Below, in pieces: positions 1 through 5,038 of a DNA stretch of 5,038 bases. Source of the DNA: Bacteroidales bacterium (lineage in GTDB: Bacteria; Bacteroidota; Bacteroidia; Bacteroidales; WCHB1-69). Both the position numbers and the translations under genes were made by a program. Within the stretch, counting starts at the first letter, position 1, and every line of letters begins with the position of its first letter. The notes under the pieces were generated by a model. The model was not told where the DNA came from, searched no databases, and saw only the letters and a list, made by a program, of their open reading frames with translations. The stretch covers positions 1-5,038 of the forward strand of contig JAFZUH010000251.1 in NCBI GenBank assembly GCA_017618435.1. Direction: 5' to 3'.

Positions 1-860
1 AAATAATTTTTGTTGATGACGGTAGCACTGACAATTCTTGGCAAATCATAGAAAATCTTCAACAAAAATTTCCTTCTGTCAAAGGAATCAGATTTAGACG
101 GAATTATGGCAAATCTGCAGCGTTGAACACGGGTTTTGAAGTTGCAAAAGGCGATGTTGTCATCACTATGGATGCTGATTTGCAAGACAGCCCAGATGAA
201 ATTCCCGACTTGTATAAAATGATAAAAGAAGATGGATATGATTTGGTATCCGGTTGGAAAAAAGTTCGTTACGATTCAAAAATAGCCAAAAATATTCCTT
301 CTAAATTTTTCAATTGGACAACTCGTAAATTTTCAAAAATTCAACTGCACGATTTCAATTGCGGCCTAAAAGCCTATAAAAACGAAGTTGTCAAGTCGAT
401 AGAAGTCTATGGCGAAATGCACAGGTATATTCCGGTTATTGCCAAATGGGCAGGTTTTTCCAATATCGGAGAAAAAATTGTTCATCATCAAAAACGCAAA
501 TTCGGAGTAACAAAATTTGGCTGGGACAGATTCATAAATGGCTATCTTGATTTGCTTTCCATTATGTTTGTCAGCAAATTCAGCAAAAAACCGATGCACT
601 TTTTCGGCCTGTGGGGAACTGTCGCTTTTTTGATAGGATTCATCATAACCATTTGGTTATCAGTTGAAAAATTAGTAAAATTGGCCAATCATGTAGAACA
701 TTATCGTCAAGTTACCGACCAACCCTTATTCTATTTGGCTTTGCTTGCTATGATTTTCGGGTTAATGTTATTTTTGGCAGGATTTTTAGCAGAATTGATT
801 TCCCGAAACTCTCCTGAACGCAACAAATACATTATCAGAGAAAAAACCTCTAATTTGTAA
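1..860 (+). CDS. Family 2 glycosyltransferase, DPM1/GtrB-like, membrane-anchored (5' partial)
   Basis: The frame is open from base 3 to the TAA at 858-860, giving 285 visible residues; the true start lies left of the window. The TTG at 123 is an internal leucine, since homology continues upstream of it. The visible part opens with VDDGSTDNS (residues 4-12), the nucleotide-sugar-binding segment of the GT-A fold, and has the metal-binding DADLQD motif at residues 57-62. Later come the VSGWKK, FNCGLKAY and RKFGVTKFG segments typical of polyprenyl-phosphate glycosyltransferases. Two hydrophobic helices near the C-terminus (about residues 200-222 and 243-266) would anchor it in the inner membrane. 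By family knowledge it transfers a sugar from a nucleotide donor, probably to undecaprenyl phosphate or a cell-envelope glycan; the exact donor and acceptor cannot be read. About 30 N-terminal residues are probably missing. The lipoprotein gene follows after 5 bp, so the two are probably co-transcribed. Class is certain; substrate is not. Confidence 0.93.
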   Translation, partial: IIFVDDGSTDNSWQIIENLQQKFPSVKGIRFRRNYGKSAALNTGFEVAKGDVVITMDADLQDSPDEIPDLYKMIKEDGYDLVSGWKKVRYDSKIAKNIPSKFFNWTTRKFSKIQLHDFNCGLKAYKNEVVKSIEVYGEMHRYIPVIAKWAGFSNIGEKIVHHQKRKFGVTKFGWDRFINGYLDLLSIMFVSKFSKKPMHFFGLWGTVAFLIGFIITIWLSVEKLVKLANHVEHYRQVTDQPLFYLALLAMIFGLMLFLAGFLAELISRNSPERNKYIIREKTSNL

Positions 861-865
861 AATAT

Positions 866-1402
866 ATGGCGACCAAACACTTTTTAAATTTAAGAAAAAA
901 ATTATTCTTTGTTTCATTATTATTAATATTAATAGCATGTAATAAAGAACAACAATTGCAGAAGAATTTAAAAAGTGCCGTCCAAACCTACATACAAGAC
1001 ATTTATCCTAATTGTCAAGTTGATAGCATTAAAATACTCAATATTGATACTTTAACGGACAAATCTTTTGCCACTTTAAATATTGTTACTTTAGAAAATA
1101 AAAAAAATGAACTTGAAAACCATTATTTGTATTCCTCTGAAGCAACTACAGCAGAAGAAAGAATTGACCAATACGAATTATTTGAAACACTTGATTTTAT
1201 CAATGACAGAATCGAATCTTGGTATCAAATATACGATAATCCAACCACAGATTCTGTCAATTTAAGATATTATTTTGTGGCAACCAGAATATCACTTCAC
1301 TATACAAATGCCACTCACAATAATGAAGATATTTTGGTTGCTTTTCCAATATCTTCTGATTTTAAAGTGCAAGAAATTGTTTTGGGGAATCAATCGGAAT
1401 AA
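866..1402 (+). CDS. Small lipoprotein of unknown function
   Basis: I do not recognise this 178-residue protein. It begins with a basic stretch (K4, R10, K11, K12), a hydrophobic core (L13-A24) and a lipobox ending LIAC, so cleavage and lipidation at C25 are likely. The residues after the cysteine, NKEQQ, only loosely resemble the charged export signal that sends some Bacteroidota lipoproteins to the cell surface, so periplasmic or surface location is open. The mature part, about 153 residues, is polar, has no further membrane segment and no cysteine other than C25, and shows alternating helical and strand-like stretches. The ATG is the first possible start after the glycosyltransferase stop five bases upstream; no Shine-Dalgarno is visible, which is normal in this phylum. 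Its last 13 bases overlap the 3' end of the opposing ATPase gene. A small periplasmic domain of the NTF2 or cystatin type is possible but is only a guess. The gene itself is well supported by its length, signal peptide and tight spacing. Confidence 0.82.
   Translation: MATKHFLNLRKKLFFVSLLLILIACNKEQQLQKNLKSAVQTYIQDIYPNCQVDSIKILNIDTLTDKSFATLNIVTLENKKNELENHYLYSSEATTAEERIDQYELFETLDFINDRIESWYQIYDNPTTDSVNLRYYFVATRISLHYTNATHNNEDILVAFPISSDFKVQEIVLGNQSE
1325..1356. repeat. Perfect 9-bp inverted repeat inside the lipoprotein gene; weak candidate terminator for the leftward operon
   Basis: GAAGATATT at 1325-1333 is exactly complementary to AATATCTTC at 1348-1356, with a 14-nt loop in which GG (1336-1337) and CC (1346-1347) can add two pairs. 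The hairpin begins 33 nt beyond the ATPase stop on the minus strand, where a terminator for the importer operon could sit. Against this, the stem is AT-rich and what follows it on the minus strand (ATTATTGTG) is not a clean T tract. On the plus strand it lies inside the gene, so it cannot serve the lipoprotein transcript. Confidence 0.25.
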
Positions 1403-2349
1403 TTTGCGGCAACATAATTCAACACGTCAGCAATTGTCGTAAATATTTTTCCATCTATTTCAAATGTTTTTCCTTTTGCCCAAATACAAATTGAGGCATT
1501 TTCTGTAACCCTAAACCCTTTCCGTTCAAGAGCCTTTTGCATCAATCGGGACGATCGGTCATCACCATAAACAGCAATGGGCACCTTTGGCGTGTCTTGT
1601 GGCAAATGAAACAAAACACTTGTTTCTTCACTATAATCACATTCAATTTTAAATACTTGCTGAAAAATATTTTGTAACAATAAATCTTCCGGTGTTCCTA
1701 CATACAACTGATTATCAGCGATAAGCCATATTGTATCAGCCACCTGCATAGCCAAATCAAGTTCATGTGTAGAAATAACAAAACTTTTGTTCATCTGCTT
1801 GGACAGATTTTTCAGCAGTTGCATAATATGTATTCTATTTAAAACGTCTAGGTAAGCCGTAGGTTCATCTAAAAGCACAATAGGCGTATCTTGAGCTAAA
1901 ACTTTTGCAATCAAAGCCCGTTGTTTTTCGCCATCACTCATAGAATTGAAATTAGTATTCAATTTTGAAGCCAATCCGACTTGTTCTATCGCCTGATAGA
2001 CAATTCTTTTATCTTTTGGGGTCAAATATCCTAACCAATTGGTATGCGGGCAACGCCCTATGGATACCAAATCAAAAACAGACAGATTGTCAACCTGAAT
2101 GGAATCTGTTAAAACTAACGAAAAATATTTTGCCACTGCTTCTTGTTTTAAACTATCAATATTTTTTCCGTCAATGTAAATATTACCGCTTAATGTTTTT
2201 TGCAAACCACAGAGACTATGCAGCAATGTTGATTTTCCGCTACCATTCAGCCCTATCAAACAAATAAACTCCCCTGCCCGCACTTGTACGTTCAAGTGCT
2301 CCAACAGACAATGATCATAACCGATTGACAAATCTTCTGTTTTTAGCAT
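1390..2349 (-). CDS. ABC transporter ATPase, iron-siderophore/haem/cobalamin type (FecE/BtuD-like), with C-terminal extension
   Basis: This 319-residue cytoplasmic ATPase powers the importer encoded with it. All nucleotide-binding motifs are readable: Walker A GLNGSGKST (33-41, K39), signature SDGEKQR (138-144, a variant of LSGGQ), Walker B IVLLDEPTA (157-165, catalytic E162), D-loop YLD (166-168) and switch H195. The segment SIGRCPHTNWLG (97-108) is typical of the FecE/BtuD family. The Q-loop position after the strand SLVL appears to hold T81-D82 rather than glutamine. Residues from about 250 to 319 form an extra domain beyond the usual ~255-residue ATPase, beginning IAVYGDDRSSRLMQKAL with a Rossmann-like look. 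The ATG follows the permease stop after one base, so translation is probably coupled. The TGA stop overlaps the opposing lipoprotein gene by 13 bp. ATPase class is certain; the transported compound is not. Confidence 0.95.
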   Translation of the reverse strand: MLKTEDLSIGYDHCLLEHLNVQVRAGEFICLIGLNGSGKSTLLHSLCGLQKTLSGNIYIDGKNIDSLKQEAVAKYFSLVLTDSIQVDNLSVFDLVSIGRCPHTNWLGYLTPKDKRIVYQAIEQVGLASKLNTNFNSMSDGEKQRALIAKVLAQDTPIVLLDEPTAYLDVLNRIHIMQLLKNLSKQMNKSFVISTHELDLAMQVADTIWLIADNQLYVGTPEDLLLQNIFQQVFKIECDYSEETSVLFHLPQDTPKVPIAVYGDDRSSRLMQKALERKGFRVTENASICIWAKGKTFEIDGKIFTTIADVLNYVAANYSD

Positions 2350-2350
2350 A

Positions 2351-3343
2351 TTAACGTTTCCTTTTGATAATTATCCATATAATAATCGGAGTTCCCACCA
2401 ATGCACTCACTGCATTAATAGGTAAAACATGACCATTGGGTGGCAATTGGCAAGCCATATCACACCAAAGCAGCAAAATGGCACCGCATAGGATACTTGC
2501 AGGAAATGTGATGAGATGATTATCACTATTGAACAATCGTCTTGCAATGTGCGGTACCGCCATTCCGATAAAGGCTATAGGTCCGGTAAAAGCGGTTGTT
2601 CCACCTGCCAATATGGCTACACATATAATAATAATAATATGTATTTTCCGAATAGAAAAGCCTAGACTTTTGGCATATTTTTCACCAAGCAGAAGAGCAT
2701 TTAAAGGTTTCAAAAGAAAAACAACAAGCAATAGACCTACCAACACAAGCGGCAATAACACTTGCATATATGTCCACGAAACAGCAGAAAGACTGCCAAA
2801 CGACCATACTATAAACAATTTTAAGGAATCAGGATTGCTATGATTTTGCAATATGGTTACCAGTGCTCCTGCCAACTGCCCTAACATGATACCAACTATC
2901 AATAACGATGCGGCTTGCTTTAATCGAAGAGAAAAAAGCATTATGAGCAACAAAACACATACCGCACCAATGGTAGCAGAAAGTATAAGTCCAAGGGAAT
3001 CATTCAAAAATAAAAACGGAAAAACACTACTCCCCAAAAGAAATAAAGCAACCCCTAAACTTGCACCCGAACTTATACCCAAAACGTATGGCCCCGCCAA
3101 AGGATTGTGAAACATTGTCTGCATAAGCAACCCCGACACAGAAATTGCTGCCCCAACCAAAACAGCAGTAATGGCCTTTGGCAACCTGAAATCATATAAA
3201 ATATCATGGTATAAGGAGTTGGGATTACTCCATTCGGACAGAGCAACATGAACACTGCCAAAACATATATCCCCCAAGAAACTGCCCGCCCAAAGAACAA
3301 GCAAAACAAAAAATACAAGTATATTTCTTTTATTTTTAGTCAT
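2351..3343 (-). CDS. FecCD-family ABC importer permease (BtuC/FhuB/HmuU-like)
   Basis: This 330-residue inner-membrane protein would form, as a homodimer, the channel of the importer. It has about nine or ten hydrophobic segments, for example around 7-24, 55-78, 86-105, 112-137, 144-165, 192-212, 235-250, 280-298 and 308-326. Family hallmarks are the DFRLPK segment (51-56), GLLMQTMFHNPLAGPYVLG (71-89), the LLLGEKYAKSLG stretch (217-228) that normally leads into the ATPase-coupling loop, TGPIAFIGMAVPHIAR (253-268) and the late LPINAVSALVGTP (307-319). Length matches the family. The ATG is fixed by an in-frame TGA only four codons upstream. The gene begins 13 bp after the binding-protein stop and ends 1 bp before the ATPase start, so the three form one operon. 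The sequence alone does not separate siderophore, haem and cobalamin permeases. Confidence 0.95.
   Translation of the reverse strand: MTKNKRNILVFFVLLVLWAGSFLGDICFGSVHVALSEWSNPNSLYHDILYDFRLPKAITAVLVGAAISVSGLLMQTMFHNPLAGPYVLGISSGASLGVALFLLGSSVFPFLFLNDSLGLILSATIGAVCVLLLIMLFSLRLKQAASLLIVGIMLGQLAGALVTILQNHSNPDSLKLFIVWSFGSLSAVSWTYMQVLLPLVLVGLLLVVFLLKPLNALLLGEKYAKSLGFSIRKIHIIIIICVAILAGGTTAFTGPIAFIGMAVPHIARRLFNSDNHLITFPASILCGAILLLWCDMACQLPPNGHVLPINAVSALVGTPIIIWIIIKRKR
2359..2363 (-). promoter_or_regulatory. Shine-Dalgarno-like AAGGA for the ATPase gene
   Basis: On the minus strand AAGGA lies nine bases before the ATPase ATG and within the last codons of the permease (the KRKR tail). Such a site is uncommon in Bacteroidota, where most genes use A-rich leaders. 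It supports the start chosen at 2349 and suggests the ATPase can be initiated by ribosomes finishing the permease. The purine run is also explained by the Lys-Arg codons, so chance is possible. Confidence 0.4.
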
Positions 3344-3356
3344 TGTTCCGGATCAA

Positions 3357-4496
3357 TTATTCTACTTTTATAAGATATTTGGGCTGATATGTCCCCTTGT
3401 CTTTTTCTTCTTGATGTACTGCCCATATCATATCATGAAGAATAAAATGCGGTTCCACTACCGCTGTTTCCCAAAAATCATTAGCACCATCTTCGTTGAT
3501 TCGCTTCTTAAAAGCATATATTTCATTATTTTTAAATGCTTTGAACAAACCATGCCGTTCGTCAGCATTAAAAAGTTCTGCTTTGGTACAAGCAGGAGCA
3601 TTCAACCAAATTTCAGCATTGGCGAATACTTCCAAAGCCTTTTCAAAATTCAGAGGCAAACTTTCCGTTGAATTGTCATTTGCATAGTAATATGCTGCAT
3701 TTGCATCTTTGAACAAATTAGCCATATAAGTCTGTCCTCCGGGGACATACCATGTACCGCGGTAATTTCCTCCCGGCATTACAGATGGTTTGGTCTTATA
3801 GGATTGTGCAAGTTGTTGGGCTGACAAATATGCTGTTTCAATATCACTAAACAAGGAATCGGCCAAAGATTGGCAATCAAAAAAAGCGGCAAAAAATTTT
3901 ATCCATTCCGCACGCCCAAGTACAGTTTCTTCTTTCCATTCATTGTCTATCAATACTTTTATACCATAATTTTCCAAGCGTTCACGCATTTCATCTTGTC
4001 CTTCATAGGCGGTAACAACAATTGCCGAAGGTTTGCATACAATTATATTTTCTATATTTAAATTAAAAGCATCGCCCAAAGACTGTATTTTTTTTTGCTC
4101 ATATTTTTGTCTAAGATAAGAATTATATAGCAAATGTGGAGAACAAACGGCTTTGATTACATCAATGTATCCCAATTTTTCAACAAAAGGAATATGAGTA
4201 CAAGAGGTTAAGGCTATAGTTTGCAAAGGTATAACAATAGTATGTGCAGCATCAGGGGTTTCTATCATACTGTCTTTGACAAGATAATAAACTTGTTCTT
4301 TCTCATTATTATCCGATGAATTAAAAACTTTTACCGATACATACTGTCCGTTAGCCGTGATGGCAAAACCCTTGGCATAATGAATAGGAATCGTATCCAA
4401 GCATGGTTCCGATTTGTCGCTTGCCTTATTGTGGTATTTATTGGCACACGAAAACAAAAATAATACAGCAAACAGTAAAAAATAACCTTTGTTCAT
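3357..4496 (-). CDS. Periplasmic substrate-binding lipoprotein of the importer (FecB/BtuF-like)
   Basis: This 379-residue protein captures the importer's substrate and delivers it to the permease. A short signal peptide with lipobox LFSC places the lipidated cysteine at C17; the following residues ANKYHN lack acidic charge, which suits a periplasm-facing anchor. A strand-rich region (about 40-82) precedes the type III binding-protein fold. The first lobe runs from IVIPLQTIALTS (87-98) through NIENIIVCKPSAIVV (147-161); a helical linker covers about 190-232. The second lobe has GGNYRGTWYVPGGQTYMANL (242-261) and ends with NDFWETAVVEPHFILHDMIW (339-358), a tail motif common in Bacteroidota members. 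An in-frame TAA upstream and no other in-frame ATG fix the start. It is the first gene of the operon, preceded by a -7 promoter element only 10 bases upstream. Six cysteines besides C17 are present. Siderophore, haem or cobalamin are all possible substrates. Confidence 0.93.
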   Translation of the reverse strand: MNKGYFLLFAVLFLFSCANKYHNKASDKSEPCLDTIPIHYAKGFAITANGQYVSVKVFNSSDNNEKEQVYYLVKDSMIETPDAAHTIVIPLQTIALTSCTHIPFVEKLGYIDVIKAVCSPHLLYNSYLRQKYEQKKIQSLGDAFNLNIENIIVCKPSAIVVTAYEGQDEMRERLENYGIKVLIDNEWKEETVLGRAEWIKFFAAFFDCQSLADSLFSDIETAYLSAQQLAQSYKTKPSVMPGGNYRGTWYVPGGQTYMANLFKDANAAYYYANDNSTESLPLNFEKALEVFANAEIWLNAPACTKAELFNADERHGLFKAFKNNEIYAFKKRINEDGANDFWETAVVEPHFILHDMIWAVHQEEKDKGTYQPKYLIKVE

Positions 4497-4506
4497 CTTT
4501 TTTCTG

Positions 4507-4514
4507 CAAAGATA
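4507..4514 (-). promoter_or_regulatory. Bacteroidota -7 promoter element for the importer operon
   Basis: Read on the minus strand this is TATCTTTG, an exact match to the TAnnTTTG -7 consensus of Bacteroidota housekeeping promoters. It ends 10 bases before the binding-protein ATG, so transcription would start only a few bases before the start codon and leave almost no leader. No TTTG or TTG lies about 19-21 bases upstream; the nearest, TTTG at 4526-4529, is only 11 bases away. The missing -33 box lowers confidence. Confidence 0.55.
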
Positions 4515-4585
4515 CCATAAAAATTCAAAAGATTTTATTGCTTATTTTTATTCTCTTGCAAAGAATTTGATATTGTTTTTTATGC

Positions 4586-4593
4586 TATCTTTG
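4586..4593 (+). promoter_or_regulatory. Bacteroidota -7 promoter element for ftcD
   Basis: TATCTTTG matches the TAnnTTTG consensus exactly and ends 31 bases before the ftcD ATG, predicting an A/T-rich leader of roughly 25 bases. A TTTG at 4566-4569 could be the -33 box, but the 16-bp spacer is shorter than the usual 19-21. No Shine-Dalgarno is seen before the ATG, as is usual in this phylum. No long leader structure or riboswitch fits between promoter and gene. Confidence 0.65.
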
Positions 4594-4624
4594 CACTTGA
4601 ATTATTATTGTTAAAACAAATAGT

Positions 4625-5038
4625 ATGAAACAATTGATAGAATGTGTCCCTAATTTCAGTGAAGGACGTGATATGGAAATCATCAAGGCAATTACGGCAG
4701 AAGTAGAACGTGTTGCAAATGTAAAATTGTTAGATGTAGATCCGGGAGCAACAACCAATCGTACTGTTGTTACTTTTGTAGGAGAACCTCAAGATGTCTG
4801 CGAAGCAGCGTTTTTGGTTATCAAAAAAGCAAAGGAACTCATTGACATGCGTCATCACAAAGGAGACCACCCGCGTTTCGGAGCGACTGATGTTTGTCCT
4901 CTCGTACCTGTGGCTAATATTACCATGGAAGAAACAGTTGTATATGCTAGAAAATTAGCAGAAAAAGTTGGAAAAGAATTAAATATACCGATATACTGTT
5001 ACGAAAGTGCGGCTTTTAATGAGGTAAGACGCAATTTA
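4625..5038 (+). CDS. ftcD: Glutamate formimidoyltransferase (formiminotransferase), 3' partial
   Basis: The frame runs open from ATG 4625 to the window edge, giving 138 residues of an enzyme usually near 300 residues or longer if fused. It transfers the formimino group from N-formimino-L-glutamate to tetrahydrofolate in the cytoplasm, the step that sends histidine-derived carbon into the folate pool. The start MKQLIECVPNFSEGRD is the signature N-terminus of the family. Further hallmarks are LLDVDPGATTNRTVVTFVG (35-53), ELIDMRHH (71-78) and DHPRFGATDV (81-90). H82 falls at the position of the catalytic histidine of the mammalian enzyme, and D39 and R84 are also kept. The part seen covers about the N-terminal subdomain; whether a cyclodeaminase domain or separate gene follows cannot be seen. 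It is transcribed away from the importer operon and may head a histidine-utilisation cluster to the right. No odd residues were noticed. Confidence 0.96.
   Translation, partial: MKQLIECVPNFSEGRDMEIIKAITAEVERVANVKLLDVDPGATTNRTVVTFVGEPQDVCEAAFLVIKKAKELIDMRHHKGDHPRFGATDVCPLVPVANITMEETVVYARKLAEKVGKELNIPIYCYESAAFNEVRRNL

Larger units (their letters stand above)
4505..4595. repeat. 10-bp perfect inverted repeat framing the divergent promoter region
   Basis: TGCAAAGATA at 4505-4514 is the exact reverse complement of TATCTTTGCA at 4586-4595, with 71 bp between the arms. Each arm contains a promoter -7 element, one facing each way, so most of the symmetry is explained by promoter function. A third, shorter copy TGCAAAGA lies at 4557-4564 and pairs over 8 bp with the right arm. 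Identity reaching beyond the 8-bp consensus is slight and need not mean a regulator site. Confidence 0.6.

Noticed and set aside
123..125. TTG as the start of the glycosyltransferase
   Set aside because: The frame stays open to the left edge and encodes the conserved VDDGSTDNS nucleotide-binding motif, so the TTG is an internal leucine codon.
1965..2267. 100-codon plus-strand open frame opposite the ATPase gene
   Set aside because: It lies wholly antisense to a gene with intact conserved motifs and has no recognisable domain or signal; the same holds for the other antisense frames opposite the permease, binding protein and glycosyltransferase.
2621..2642. AAT/ATT trinucleotide run with ACATAT...ATATGT symmetry inside the permease gene
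   Set aside because: It is a row of isoleucine codons in a membrane helix; the symmetry is a product of low-complexity AT sequence, and repeat changes would not shift the frame.
3073..3318. 81-codon minus-strand frame with hydrophobic residues inside the permease gene
   Set aside because: It is a shifted-frame shadow of the permease's membrane-spanning N-terminal region; the main frame carries all family motifs without a break.
4418..4517. A short out-of-frame reading frame (ATG at 4515-4517 on the minus strand, about 26 codons) overlapping the start of the binding protein
   Set aside because: It would begin upstream of the predicted transcription start, and it only shadows the signal-peptide codons; nothing else supports it.
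4497..4624. Cobalamin riboswitch or other structured leader ahead of the importer or ftcD
   Set aside because: The space is 128 bp and AT-rich, both candidate promoters lie close to their genes, and no B12-box-like sequence or GC-rich helices were seen.

Overview
The window is AT-rich and compact, and it reads as a chromosomal segment from a member of the Bacteroidota, most likely Bacteroidales. The reasons are two near-perfect Bacteroidota -7 promoter elements (TAnnTTTG), lipoproteins with short signal peptides, few Shine-Dalgarno sequences, and the style of the proteins: a DPM1/GtrB-like glycosyltransferase with two C-terminal membrane helices, and an ATPase and binding protein of the FecE/FecB type with Bacteroidota-style extensions. 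This assignment is inference, because no rRNA or other marker is present.

Left part (1-1402, plus strand): the 3' part of a family 2 membrane glycosyltransferase gene, cut by the window edge. Five bases later comes a small lipoprotein gene of unknown function, probably in the same transcript. It ends tail-to-tail with, and overlaps by 13 bp, the last gene of the next operon.

Middle part (1390-4496, minus strand, read right to left): a complete three-gene ABC importer of the iron-siderophore/haem/cobalamin class. The order is substrate-binding lipoprotein, FecCD-type permease, ATPase, with gaps of 13 bp and 1 bp. The binding protein captures a metal-chelate or corrinoid in the periplasm, the permease forms the inner-membrane channel, and the ATPase drives uptake. 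The substrate cannot be read from the sequence: there is no TonB-dependent receptor, no visible cobalamin riboswitch, and no biosynthetic neighbour.

Right part (4497-5038): a 128-bp divergent promoter region holding two identical, oppositely oriented -7 elements. It is followed by the first 138 codons of ftcD, glutamate formimidoyltransferase, which links histidine breakdown to the tetrahydrofolate one-carbon pool. That gene runs off the right edge.

Every stretch over 300 bases is coding. I saw no RNA genes, mobile elements, CRISPR arrays or defence system. The points most worth a second look are the twin promoters with a nearly leaderless importer start, the C-terminal extension and unusual Q-loop of the ATPase, and the unknown lipoprotein. 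Nothing here clearly marks a new biological system.
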